Below, piece after piece: positions 1-10,770 of a DNA stretch of 64,000 nt. Every line of letters begins with the position of its first letter. Position 1 is the first letter of the stretch. The translations under genes were made by a program, and so were the position numbers. The DNA is from Spirochaetota bacterium (GTDB lineage Bacteria > Spirochaetota > UBA12135 > COTS27): positions 1,013,638 to 1,077,637 of the forward strand of contig AP019861.1 in NCBI GenBank assembly GCA_013426755.1, given 5' to 3'. The notes beneath the pieces are model-generated. The model was not told where the DNA came from and ran no database searches. It was given only the letters and a program-made list of their open reading frames with translations.

Positions 1-1
1 T

Positions 2-1000
2 CCTAAAGAACGTAATATTGCAATGGTTTTTCAATCTTACGCCTTGTATCCGAATATGACTATTCGTGAGAATATTGGGTTTGGTCTTAAAAACAGGCAG
101 TACAGCAAGCAGGATTTAAGTACGATTGTTGAGCGTGTGGCTAAGATCTTACGTATTACAGATTTGCTTGAAAGAAGACCGAGTGAGCTTTCAGGTGGGC
201 AGCGGCAGCGCGTGGCTATGGGGCGTGCTATTTCACGGAGTCCGGATCTGTATTTATTTGATGAGCCCTTGTCAAACCTCGATGCTAAGCTTAGAGTAGA
301 ATTACGGCTTGAACTCAAATTACTTCATCAAAACGAGAAAAAGAGCATTGTCTACGTCACCCACGATCAGATCGAAGCAATGACGTTAGCCGATAAAATT
401 ATTATCTTAAACAAAGGACGTATTATGCAGATCGGTACGCCGCTGCAAATCTACACAGCACCGAACAATGTCTTCGTAGCCACCTTTATTGGCGTTCCCA
501 CAACGAATATCTTTCCAACGACTATTGAAAAAAACACCGATACACAGCAATTGACTTTTACGCTTACTAATGCGCTCAATCAATCTTTTACTATTCCGTT
601 AAAAAAGCATGTGCTTTATGACGTTCTTACCCGTTATACTAAGAAGCGGATCTTACTTGGGATTAGAGCAGAGCAGCTTATCATTGTGACGAACAATGAC
701 CGTGCGACTAATAACACAATGAATACAATGACTTCTAATAATACGACTGATCGTATTACTGGTGAGGATGAAATAAGTTCTGCCGAGACAACATTTTCAT
801 TTAAAGCACGGGTTACGGCAGTAGAGTTTGTCGGTTCTGAGTTTTACGTGTACTTTGACATAGACGCTAAGCGCATTGTTGCAAAATGTTCGGCTACACT
901 GGCAATTAAACGTGGAGACGTGATCACACTTCGTGCGCGTTATGAAAGCATTCACTTCTTCGATTGTGAGACCGAAGAGCGCATCACGGCTGAGTCATAG
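2..1000 (+). CDS. ABC transporter ATP-binding protein, MalK/UgpC (CUT1 sugar) type, 5'-truncated
   Basis: The reading frame is open to the left edge (codons from base 2 give PKERNIAMVFQSYALYP), so the Walker A region lies outside the window. Visible parts are the Q-loop FQSYALYP, the signature LSGGQRQRVAMGRA, Walker B LYLFDEPLSNLD and the H-loop VTHDQIEAMTLAD, then a C-terminal TOBE/OB region. This is the ATPase of MalK/MsmX/UgpC-type importers for sugars or glycerol-phosphate; it would sit on the inner face of the membrane. The TOBE part holds an Asn/Thr-rich low-complexity insertion (about 706-780). The gene ends 7 bp from the convergent recA end. The substrate cannot be told from the ATPase. 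Confidence 0.9.
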   Translation, partial: PKERNIAMVFQSYALYPNMTIRENIGFGLKNRQYSKQDLSTIVERVAKILRITDLLERRPSELSGGQRQRVAMGRAISRSPDLYLFDEPLSNLDAKLRVELRLELKLLHQNEKKSIVYVTHDQIEAMTLADKIIILNKGRIMQIGTPLQIYTAPNNVFVATFIGVPTTNIFPTTIEKNTDTQQLTFTLTNALNQSFTIPLKKHVLYDVLTRYTKKRILLGIRAEQLIIVTNNDRATNNTMNTMTSNNTTDRITGEDEISSAETTFSFKARVTAVEFVGSEFYVYFDIDAKRIVAKCSATLAIKRGDVITLRARYESIHFFDCETEERITAES

Positions 1001-1007
1001 GTATCGC

Positions 1008-2138
1008 TTATTCTTTTAACCAGCTAGGTTTGTGCTCGGCTGGTTTAGTGGATTTGGTAGCGGTGTCCGTATTTGTCTGTGCTGATTTAGTATTTTTGGG
1101 GGGGGCTGGTGTTTTTGTTGAGGCGGAGGTGGTGGGTGGTTTGGGATTGATCTTGGCTTGAATGTCATTAAAAATGGCATCGTATAAGGACGTGTCTGCT
1201 TCTAGTTCTGAGCGAACATTTTCTACACCTTGTGCTAGCCGTTTGTCGTTGTAGGAGAACCAGGAGCCTGATTTTTTAATAATTTCTAGGTGAACGCCGA
1301 GTTCAATGATCTCATGAATTCGTGAAATGCCTTTACCAAAGATAAGGGTTGTTTCAATGCTTTTAAAGGGCGGGGCGACTTTATTTTTAACGATGCGGAC
1401 ACGGAGCTTATTTCCGTAGGGCGTGTCCCCTTTTTTAAGGGTTTCAATCTTCCTCACGTCTAGACGGATCGTGGAGTAAAATTTGAGTGCATTGCCGCCT
1501 GTGGTTGTTTCTTGGGGTCCATAGAAACTGCCTACTTTCATGCGGAGTTGGTTGATGAAGATAAGGGTTGTTTTGCTTTTGGAGACGCTACCGGTGATTT
1601 TCCTGAGGGCTTGGCTCATAAGACGTGCTTGAAGTGCCATTTGCGGGTCACCCATATCGCCTTCTATTTCTGCCCGTGGAACAAGCGCAGCTACGCTATC
1701 TATGACGATCAAGGCAATATCTCCTGAATTGATAAGACTGTCTGCAATCTCTAACGCTTGTTCGCCATTTTCTGGTTGGGCTACGTAAAGGTCATCTGTA
1801 TTGATGCCAATTCCCTTAGCGTATTCGATGTCTAGGGCATGTTCTGCGTCTATAAAAGCACAAAGTCCGCCTTTTTTCTGCATTTCTGCTATAGCGTGGA
1901 GTGAAAGCGTTGTTTTGCCGGAGGATTCAGGACCGTAAATCTCAATAATACGCCCCCTAGGGAAACCACCTACACCAAGGGCATTGTCTAATAGGATCGA
2001 ACCTGATGAAAAACTCTCAACAGCCATATGGGGTTGTTCACCAAGTCGTATGACAACGTTAGGTCCATATGTTTTTTCTAGATTGGCAATTGTTTTGTTG
2101 AGCTTAGAATCTTGTTTTGTTTCTGGTTTTGCTTTCAT
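1008..2138 (-). CDS. recA: Recombinase RecA
   Basis: RecA forms ATP-dependent filaments on single-stranded DNA for homologous recombination and SOS co-protease activity. Walker A GPESSGKT is at residues 69-76, followed by the IDAEHALD motif and the [19 protein letters not shown] loop region. At 376 aa it is slightly longer than usual because the last ~45 residues form a Pro/Thr/Lys/Ser-rich, probably disordered tail ([15 protein letters not shown] and on) ending in HKPSWLKE. The start ATG has no strong Shine-Dalgarno sequence. No LexA-type operator was recognised upstream. Confidence 0.97.
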   Translation of the reverse strand: MKAKPETKQDSKLNKTIANLEKTYGPNVVIRLGEQPHMAVESFSSGSILLDNALGVGGFPRGRIIEIYGPESSGKTTLSLHAIAEMQKKGGLCAFIDAEHALDIEYAKGIGINTDDLYVAQPENGEQALEIADSLINSGDIALIVIDSVAALVPRAEIEGDMGDPQMALQARLMSQALRKITGSVSKSKTTLIFINQLRMKVGSFYGPQETTTGGNALKFYSTIRLDVRKIETLKKGDTPYGNKLRVRIVKNKVAPPFKSIETTLIFGKGISRIHEIIELGVHLEIIKKSGSWFSYNDKRLAQGVENVRSELEADTSLYDAIFNDIQAKINPKPPTTSASTKTPAPPKNTKSAQTNTDTATKSTKPAEHKPSWLKE

Positions 2139-2660
2139 TGGATAAATGCCGTAAAACTCTTTTTTACTAGGGTTTAAGTAGATATGGATATTAAGTAGGT
2201 ATGAATATTGCGTGAGTGTGGGTATTGAGTGGGACTGTGGGTATTGGGTTAGATATTGGGTTAAATGGTGGGGTTGGGCTATTTTAATGGGTATATCATT
2301 GTTTTAAGAGCATAAAAAACACTGCAGAGGGTCATTACAGAGAGTCATTGTAGATCAGAGGTTTATTATAGATCAATTATTTAGATCAATTATTACTGAA
2401 GACCGTTATTACACCAATTATTACTGCAGACGGGAGAGTTAATTGCATTATTATTTCAATTATAACATGAATAAATCAGGCATCACGAAGAAAAGCCTTT
2501 AAACGTAGTCAAAACCGAGGCAAAGTAAAAAAATATTGCAGTTGAATTGCTAGAACGGAGGAGAGGGGGTAGCCGATGGCTTGATTTAATCGGGTTGGGA
2601 CTGAAAAACTAGGGCTAAAAAATCAGCCAGGTTATAAATTAGGCTAAAAACTTAAAATAG
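2139..2660. other. Gene-free spacer upstream of recA
   Basis: About 520 bp of AT-rich sequence without a credible ORF. It contains degenerate short direct repeats (GTGGGTATTG-type words at 2218-2275; GAGGGTCATTACAGAGAGTCATT and ATTATTAC words at 2329-2430). The recA promoter is expected here but I cannot single it out. Confidence 0.5.
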
Positions 2661-2676
2661 CCTTCTTGGAATAACT

Positions 2677-3663
2677 CTATGATGGGATGAGATTAGCCAT
2701 CGCTTTTTCTATCGTGGGGTAATTGTAACGAAAAGTTGTTTTTCTGAGAAGATAATCAGGAATGATATAAGCACCTTCTGTAAGTAAAAAACTCCGTTCC
2801 CCAGCGGCAAGCCGAACAATCCATGTTGGAATGCGCGGTAGCAGTGACGTCTGCAGCCGTTTAGCCATAATTTCAGCAAAAACACGCATTTCAACAGGAT
2901 AAGGAGCAGAAGCATTGATTGTTCCATTGATATGGGGTGTTTGAATAATGAAATCAATTAATCGTACAAAATCCGCACCGTGCACCCACGTCAGTCCTTG
3001 CCTTCCTGTTCCTAAGATAGCCCCCCCTCCTTTTTTATAGATACCGTATAATTTAGCAAATAATCCGCCAGATCGCTCTAAAACTACCGGAATACGCAAA
3101 CAAACTTTCCTGCAGGACGCCTTAGGTGGTTTCGTATTATAAAATGCACCTTCCCATGCCGTACAAACATCAGTCAAAAATGATGATTTCGTTGTAAGTG
3201 CTAATTTAGAAGGTAGTTTAGAAGGTAATTTAGAAGATGACTTAGAAACTGAGGGGAGGCTGTGTTCTGCAAAAACACTGTGGGTGGCTTCAGGATAAAT
3301 GCCAATTGCTGAGGCATTGATGATTAATTTGGGCGGAGTTGCCAATTCGGTTACTATTTGATTGAGAAGTTGTGTGCTTTTAACACGACTGGTTAAAATA
3401 CGCTTTTTTTGGGACATTGTCCAGCGCCCAGTGGCTAGTGGAGTCCCGCTTAAATTGATGACAACATCGCTAGTCCTCAGTACTTTGCTTAACGCAGTTT
3501 TGTTATACGCAATGTATTTTATATTGGATGCTTTTTGTGTGCTTGAGGCGGTGTATAATGATGATTGGCGGGTGCTTATCGTAAGGTTATGCCCGCGCTG
3601 CTGGAAATAACGGGTGAGCAGAGTGCCGATGAATCCTGTTCCACCCATAATAACAATATTCAT
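2677..3663 (-). CDS. NAD-dependent epimerase/dehydratase-like protein, SDR39U1/YfcH (TIGR01777) family
   Basis: The extended short-chain dehydrogenase fold begins at once with the dinucleotide motif GGTGFIG after MNIVIM. Further family marks are the VVINLSGTPLATGRW stretch, LINASAIGIYP, GRQGLTWVHGADFVRLIDFI and the C-terminal GERSFLLTEGAYIIPDYL. The exact substrate of this family is unknown. I start at the ATG at 3663; an in-frame TTG at 3675 would add four residues, and neither has a convincing ribosome site. Between the YP and FL parts there is a short tandem expansion SSKLPSKLPSKL, absent from the usual family pattern and encoded by a 12-15 bp DNA repeat. Confidence 0.88.
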   Translation of the reverse strand: MNIVIMGGTGFIGTLLTRYFQQRGHNLTISTRQSSLYTASSTQKASNIKYIAYNKTALSKVLRTSDVVINLSGTPLATGRWTMSQKKRILTSRVKSTQLLNQIVTELATPPKLIINASAIGIYPEATHSVFAEHSLPSVSKSSSKLPSKLPSKLALTTKSSFLTDVCTAWEGAFYNTKPPKASCRKVCLRIPVVLERSGGLFAKLYGIYKKGGGAILGTGRQGLTWVHGADFVRLIDFIIQTPHINGTINASAPYPVEMRVFAEIMAKRLQTSLLPRIPTWIVRLAAGERSFLLTEGAYIIPDYLLRKTTFRYNYPTIEKAMANLIPS

Positions 3664-3769
3664 ACTAGCTAGCAAACATTGTTAGAAGGTTTTATAAGTA
3701 GGTGTTTTTGCTAGGAGTCCTTTATGGGGCTTTTATGGGGGGAGGAGTTCAGTAAAAATAGCTAGATAG

Positions 3770-5989
3770 CTAGCTGAGTGCTTCAAAGAACCGTAAATAG
3801 ACACCTGGGTTGCGTTTGAGATAGCGATCGAAGTTATCTTTTTCAATTTTGAATAAAATCGCCTTGCTGCTAGCTTGACAGATCAAAGAAGATTTGAGGC
3901 TGTCTTTAAATTCTTTATAATTGCCAATAATATCACCTGTTTTGTAATGAATAGTTTCGGCTTTATGTTTATTAAAGCCTTCGACATTGCCTGAGTGATG
4001 AATGTAGAGTTCGCGGACAATTTTTTTGTCTTGAAAGAGGTACATGTCACTTTTGACTTCAACACGTTTCAAGAGTGTTTCTAGTTCGGTTTTCTGTGAA
4101 GCGGTTAAGGTATTGAAAAATGGCGTGCAGCTAAGCGCTTCCCAGCTCTGCTGGTCGCGATTGAGTGCAATATTTTTAAGACGCTCTTCACTTTCAGTGC
4201 CTTTGATGATATTGAGAAAAGATGTTTTTTCAATGGCAAGCAAAGTGACGTCGGTTTCAGCATAGACATCAACAGTTCGCGGTTCATTTAGCAGGAGTGA
4301 AACTTCACCTACGTATTGGTAACGACCGTAGCGTTTGACGGTAGAACTCGTGGAAAGGTCTTTTTCAATAGAATTTGCTAGGGGAGTGTCTTTCGGTGGG
4401 TTTTTCTGTTCGCGGAGGATGGCAAGCGAGCCTGATTCGACTATGTAAAAGTAATCGCCTGGCGTACCTTTTTTGATGACGATCGCTCCTGCTTTGAAGG
4501 TTTTGCGTTCAATGACACTCAGCGTATCTTTAATCTTCACAAAATCAAAGTCTTTGAATAGGTCTATCTTAGAAATCGTGTCTAAGATCGAGTAGGCTTC
4601 TTGGAAGGGACCTCTTGCCATATTCGTAATTCTGGTATTGGCGATACCAAATTTGGCGAGCGTGAGAGTGGTTTCTGATGGAAAATCCTTAGCGGCGATG
4701 TGATAAATAGTCATTTTCTTCTGCGTCTCTACTGGAAGTGAATTCAAGTAGCTCACAGGGGTGTGAAGAGGCGGCATTCCTGATTCATGGTAAATAATAT
4801 CACTGTGCCAGGGGAAGTTGCTTAATTCTTGATAACGTTTTTTAGAAATGATGTTTTTTTCTAGCAATTCATCAAATTTATCGGGTAGATTGAGATGATC
4901 TGAGGAGTAGACGAAAGTTTTATTTCTAAACGAGAAATTAAATCCTACCGTTGGGATGGAGTGTAGCATGTAGCGAAATTGGAACCAGGCGCCCTTAATG
5001 TTAATGCTTTCACCGATTGTGACGGGTTTGAAATTGAAGAGAGAACGCAATTCGCCCGGCGGAATTTCACTTAAAGTAGAATATTTATTGATCCACGAAT
5101 CCATCACCGTATGGGTCGTGTAAATATCAATCTTCTCTTCTTCGAGAATCTTCTGAAACGTCCCTGTATCGTGGTCTGCGTGGGTATGGGTAAGAATAAT
5201 AGCGTCAATGAGTTTTGGATTGACATTTGAACGCATGAGCCACTCGGTAGAATTGACGGGTGGATCGACCATGATGCCCATTTCATTGATCCAGATGATA
5301 AATCCTGATGTATTGTCTTTGGGGTCGAAACCGTGCGACGGTCCTAGGCAGGTGACTCCTAGTACGGGAGGTTTGAACGGTTCTTGGGGTATTTTGCCAA
5401 TGTCATAAATGACATTGTAAGTGATTTCAGGTGGAATGGTAACACTTTTATTGGTACCGAGGTCTAGGATTTCATATTCCTGTTTAGAATTGAGTGAGAT
5501 GACACAATTTTTGACTTTAACGCTATTTTCGTTATCGAGTGTATAAAATTGAACGACTTCTTCTAGTTTAAACCCGACAAAGTACGCTAATTCTTTCTTC
5601 ATATTGGGAATGGGTAGCGTTGTGTCTGGTGCGAAATCTTTGCTGACGTCGACATTCTCAGGACCGAACAGTGCTTCTCGGATCACACGTTGGAAGATCT
5701 GCTTGTGTTTCTTCAGGCAAACGATGATGAATTTACGTTTTTTGATAAAAAAGTTATAATACAGTGGAAATTCTACTTCAGCAACAGAGATTGCTTTGTC
5801 GCGATTGAAGAATTTATTAGGCAGGCAGAATACTTGGGGAACGCCCTGTGGGAATCCCATGGTGTCTTTAATCGTTTCAGGCGGAGAGCCTACTTGAATA
5901 TACCCTTCAATCGTTTCTACTAGATAGCCACCTCGCGGTAGAGCGTAAACTTCGCCCATGTGTATATTGGTTGCGGTTGCTGTTTTCAT
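3770..5989 (-). CDS. Metallo-beta-lactamase-fold hydrolase fused to two cyclic-nucleotide-binding domains
   Basis: 739 aa with three parts. Residues 1-200 form an uncharacterised N-terminal region. Residues ~205-460 form an MBL-fold hydrolase with the metal motif HTHADHD (H268, H270, D272, H273) and further His in YSSDHLN and WHSDIIYHES. Residues ~480-600 form a cNMP-binding domain with a phosphate-binding cassette GEVSLLLNEPRTVDVYAET; the Arg and Glu normally contacting the cyclic phosphate are there. Residues ~610-739 form a second, more degenerate cNMP fold. It is probably cytosolic, with the nucleotide domains controlling the hydrolase. The substrate could be a cyclic nucleotide, another phosphodiester or a thioester; the sequence does not decide. 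No signal peptide or membrane segment is seen. Confidence 0.85.
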   Translation of the reverse strand: MKTATATNIHMGEVYALPRGGYLVETIEGYIQVGSPPETIKDTMGFPQGVPQVFCLPNKFFNRDKAISVAEVEFPLYYNFFIKKRKFIIVCLKKHKQIFQRVIREALFGPENVDVSKDFAPDTTLPIPNMKKELAYFVGFKLEEVVQFYTLDNENSVKVKNCVISLNSKQEYEILDLGTNKSVTIPPEITYNVIYDIGKIPQEPFKPPVLGVTCLGPSHGFDPKDNTSGFIIWINEMGIMVDPPVNSTEWLMRSNVNPKLIDAIILTHTHADHDTGTFQKILEEEKIDIYTTHTVMDSWINKYSTLSEIPPGELRSLFNFKPVTIGESINIKGAWFQFRYMLHSIPTVGFNFSFRNKTFVYSSDHLNLPDKFDELLEKNIISKKRYQELSNFPWHSDIIYHESGMPPLHTPVSYLNSLPVETQKKMTIYHIAAKDFPSETTLTLAKFGIANTRITNMARGPFQEAYSILDTISKIDLFKDFDFVKIKDTLSVIERKTFKAGAIVIKKGTPGDYFYIVESGSLAILREQKNPPKDTPLANSIEKDLSTSSTVKRYGRYQYVGEVSLLLNEPRTVDVYAETDVTLLAIEKTSFLNIIKGTESEERLKNIALNRDQQSWEALSCTPFFNTLTASQKTELETLLKRVEVKSDMYLFQDKKIVRELYIHHSGNVEGFNKHKAETIHYKTGDIIGNYKEFKDSLKSSLICQASSKAILFKIEKDNFDRYLKRNPGVYLRFFEALS

Positions 5990-6866
5990 CTGCTTTTGCT
6001 ATATCTTATCATGCTGAAAATGACGATAGTTTCTTTAAAACCAAGTAGTCGATAATTATAAAATAAAATCTTCTTTCTAGTTGTGTTTGTTAAGGTAGTT
6101 TAGAAATCTTAAAAATCTTGAGAATCTCAAAAATCTTAGAGTGGGTAACACATGTTAATAACGTTTCTGCTGTGATGGGTTTAGTTGATTTTTAATGAAT
6201 TGGAATTTTTATGACAGGAACTTTCATTATAACAATTATTATAACAATCTTATTATAACAAATTTTATCGTGAATTCATGGGAAATTCTTATAAAATAGC
6301 ATGAATTTAAAGACATCGTTTAAAAAATCATTTAAAGAGCCAAAAAACTAAATCAAAAATAGTTACTAGCGTACTGCAGCCTATTATATAAATCGTCTTT
6401 AATTAGGCTAATCATAAGTTATTACGGCTATTTTTTAGAGGTATTTTCAGAATCGTTTGGGTATGGGTTTTTATTTGTAGTGTTTTAGGTCATATTGTGG
6501 CAAGTTGTACTATTTTAAGTCCTATCGTAATATGGGATGATATATGAGTAATATGAGATGATATATGGGATGATTTTACAAGAGAGGAGAATTTATAGGA
6601 AATAGAAATTGAGGTCAATCTATTGAATGAGGCTCAAACGTGGTGATTGAGTCGAAATTAATCTGCAGTTCCAATAGAAATGACTAGAATTCTAGTAAAA
6701 TGAATAGATTGTAGTACTGAAATGATAAAAATAACTAGGTTGTATTGAAATAAGCGAAGAATAGAAAGACGAAGAACAGAGAAAAGAGTAGCGAAATGGT
6801 GGTTTCATTAGTGAATTATTGGTGAATAATAGCACACACGTGACCACAACAGCACAGAGCAATGAG
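5990..6866. other. Gene-free AT-rich spacer
   Basis: No credible gene in 877 bp. It holds degenerate short repeats: ATTATAACAA words (6225-6265), AAAAATCTTGAGAATCTCAAAAATCTT (6108-6136) and GATGATATATG-type words (6535-6570). The promoter of the MBL/cNMP gene must lie at its left end, but no clean -35/-10 pair stands out. Confidence 0.5.
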
Positions 6867-6953
6867 ACTTACTACTATCCAGTACCCTTTGATACATACG
6901 GGGCTAATAATAATATAAAAAGCCCCTATATTGAAAGGTACTGGATAGTAAGT
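6867..6953 (-). terminator. Nested double hairpin just downstream of groEL
   Basis: The outer arms are at 6867-6886 and 6937-6953 (GGTACTGGATAGTAAGT against its complement, 17 bp with a 3-nt bulge on one side). Inside them is a second perfect stem, GGGGCT (6900-6905) with AGCCCC (6921-6926). It starts 15 bp past the groEL stop. I infer a transcription end or mRNA-stability structure; there is no classical long U run, so a small-RNA or mobile-repeat origin is possible. Confidence 0.6.
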
Positions 6954-6968
6954 GGTGTGGGCAGAAGG

Positions 6969-8657
<1,689 letters not shown>

Positions 8658-8749
8658 TTAAATTTGTGTTAAACATAGCTTTAAGTAAGCAGTGTATCAT
8701 TCAGTTCAACTATATGTCATCGATGTGGCATAAATAGTGAGTGGTCGTG

Positions 8750-9013
8750 TTATGTGATAATTGCAAGGACGTCTTCAGCTTTAAGGAAGACATACTCTTC
8801 ACCGTCTATTTTGATATTGGTGCCTGCGTATTTATCGTGAATGATTTTGTCGTTCTTTTTGACCTTGATAGTGTCGCTTTGACCGACTGCTATAACGGTA
8901 GCTTCTTGAGTTTTTTCCTGAGCTGTGGCAGGAATGTATATACCGCCAGCTGTTTTCTCAGCCGCTTCTAAGGATTTGACAAGTATTCTATCGTTTAAAG
9001 GTTGTACTTTCAT
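8750..9013 (-). CDS. groS: Co-chaperonin GroES
   Basis: 87 aa with MKVQPLNDRILVKSLEAAEKTAGGIYIP, the mobile-loop region typical of GroES. It caps the GroEL ring. The sequence AGAGGT before the ATG is a good ribosome site. It is shorter than the usual 94-97 aa, but the ends match the family. Confidence 0.98.
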   Translation of the reverse strand: MKVQPLNDRILVKSLEAAEKTAGGIYIPATAQEKTQEATVIAVGQSDTIKVKKNDKIIHDKYAGTNIKIDGEEYVFLKAEDVLAIIT

Positions 9014-9196
9014 GTGTGACCTCTATATGATTATCGTTTCAATGATGTTTGTAGTTTTTTTTGTTTGTTTTTTGTTTATTATAAGTATAGCTTTATAGTT
9101 TTAAGTATAGGTTTATGCTTTTTTTCTGTGTTTATCGTGAAATTAACGTTAATTATTAACGGTAAAAAATAATATGGAAAAAGTTAATTTTTATCA

Positions 9197-9232
9197 TATA
9201 TATAAAACTAACACTTTAATTCGAATTGTCAA
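9197..9232 (-). promoter_or_regulatory. Tentative groESL promoter
   Basis: On the minus strand TTGACA (9232-9227) is followed by T/A-rich sequence with TTTATA/TATATA 20-23 nt further on, about 190 bp before groES. The spacing is long, so this is only a candidate. No CIRCE element (TTAGCACTC-N9-GAGTGCTAA) is visible. Confidence 0.25.
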
Positions 9233-9491
9233 GTGTTTTTTTGCATTCTCAAGTTTTTTTTATTTATCAAGTTTTTTTTAGCAAATTATCAAGTTTCTTC
9301 ATTGCGGTGAGAAAAATAAGTTTTAACCCTTTCATTAACCCTCTCACCCTCTCAATACGGCATTATCACTGTAAATACGGTATTATTAGTGTAGATGCAG
9401 TGTTATGAGACTTGAATTTTGATGATAACTTTGAATAGATAGCCTTGAATAGATAGTTTTGAATAGATAGCTTTGAATAGTGAGTTGCTGT
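9233..9491. repeat. Short repeats between obg and groES
   Basis: 9228-9300 carries four copies of TCAAGTTTTTTT-like sequence. 9431-9480 carries a 14-bp unit, TTGAATAGATAGCC and variants, about 3.5 times at exact 14-bp spacing (9431, 9445, 9459, 9473), ending 11 bp from the obg stop. The whole gap between obg and groES (9014-9491) is gene-free. Confidence 0.75.
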
Positions 9492-10529
9492 TTAGGCAAG
9501 GGTTTTGAGGGTTGTGAGCAGCGGCATCGATGAATTGGGGTTCCATTTTACTAAAATTTCTCTCAATTCAGTCAATCCTGTGCGCTGGAAACTGCTTATA
9601 AAGATGATTTGTGGGACGTAGGCTGTGGGAAAAGTCCCCAGCAGCGCTTTTTGCTGGGCTAGATTGGGAAGTAAATCTGCCTTAGCTAGAACGATGAGCG
9701 TAGGTTTTTCTTGCATGTCGAGGTTATAAGCGAGTAATTCCTTCCTTAGAACAGTGAATGTTTGATAAGGTGTTTGATCCGTCACGCTGCAGTCAATTAC
9801 AAACAGCAGCATCTTAGTCCGTTCAATGTGTCTGAGGAATTGGAGACCAAGCCCTTTTCCAAGGTGGGCGTCTTCAATAATGCCTGGAATATCCGCTAAA
9901 ATAAGAGTTCGTAGCGAATCAATTGTGTATGCGCCTAGGTGAGGATTTAGCGTTGTGAAGGGATAGGCTGCGGTTTTAGGATGGGCGCGTGTGAGCACAC
10001 TTAGTAAAGTTGATTTGCCTGCGTTTGGAAACCCCACTAAACCAATGTCGGCAATGCTTTTGAGTTCGAGAAGGACTTTTATTTCTTTGCCTGGCAGGCC
10101 TTTTTCTGCTATGCGCGGTGCTTTTTGTGTGGACGTTCTGAAATGATAATTGCCACGTCCCCCTTTGCCGCCTCTAATAAGGACAAATGGTTTATCGGGT
10201 TCATTGAAATCATGAATCAGAACGTGATTGCTTGTTTTTACAAGGGTTCCTATGGGGATTTCAATGACAATATCCACTCCACGGGCGCCACTCAATCTAG
10301 CAGGACCGCCTTTAATACCGTTATTTCCTCTAATAATGCGATTGCTGTTTAGATGAATGAGATTTGTTCGATTGCGTCTGGCAATGAGTACAATATTCCC
10401 GCCATCGCCGCCATCTCCACCATCAGGACCGCCTTTGGGAATGAATTTTTCTCTTCTAAACGAGACAATCCCATCGCCTCCTTTCCCAGAAGACAACGTC
10501 ATAGTCAATGTATCAATAAATGGCTTCAC
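9492..10529 (-). CDS. obg: GTPase Obg/CgtA
   Basis: 345 aa. The Gly-rich Obg fold (SSGKGGDGIVSFRREKFIPKGGPDGGDGGDGG) is followed by the G domain: G1 GFPNAGKST, switch region TAAYPFTTLNPHLG, G3 DIPGIIEDAHLGKGLG. It acts in late 50S ribosome assembly and stringent control. The start codon is GTG. The G4 motif, usually NKxD, reads AKAD (VLAKADL), so the base-specificity Asn is replaced. There is no OCT domain, as in the short Obg forms. Confidence 0.95.
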   Translation of the reverse strand: MKPFIDTLTMTLSSGKGGDGIVSFRREKFIPKGGPDGGDGGDGGNIVLIARRNRTNLIHLNSNRIIRGNNGIKGGPARLSGARGVDIVIEIPIGTLVKTSNHVLIHDFNEPDKPFVLIRGGKGGRGNYHFRTSTQKAPRIAEKGLPGKEIKVLLELKSIADIGLVGFPNAGKSTLLSVLTRAHPKTAAYPFTTLNPHLGAYTIDSLRTLILADIPGIIEDAHLGKGLGLQFLRHIERTKMLLFVIDCSVTDQTPYQTFTVLRKELLAYNLDMQEKPTLIVLAKADLLPNLAQQKALLGTFPTAYVPQIIFISSFQRTGLTELREILVKWNPNSSMPLLTTLKTLA

Positions 10530-10550
10530 AGTTCTTAGATTATGGCTAAG

Positions 10551-10580
10551 AATTCATATCAATTCATATCAATTCATATT
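10551..10580. repeat. Three copies of a 10-bp repeat in the obg/DUF547 divergent spacer
   Basis: AATTCATATC occurs three times head to tail (last copy ends TT), 22 bp upstream of the obg start. It may affect the obg promoter region. Confidence 0.8.
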
Positions 10581-10770
10581 GTTTTAGCTTGGAATTATAA
10601 TATCATTCTCAGTAAATTCATGTTACAATATGCTTTACGGGGTTTGCTGTGTAAGATTGTGTAAGACTGTGTGGGATTATATAGGATTGTTTATTATTAT
10701 ATTATTTAATCTTAGATATGCGTACTGACTTGTAAACTTTGTAAAAAGAGAGTAAAAAGAGGTTGTAACG

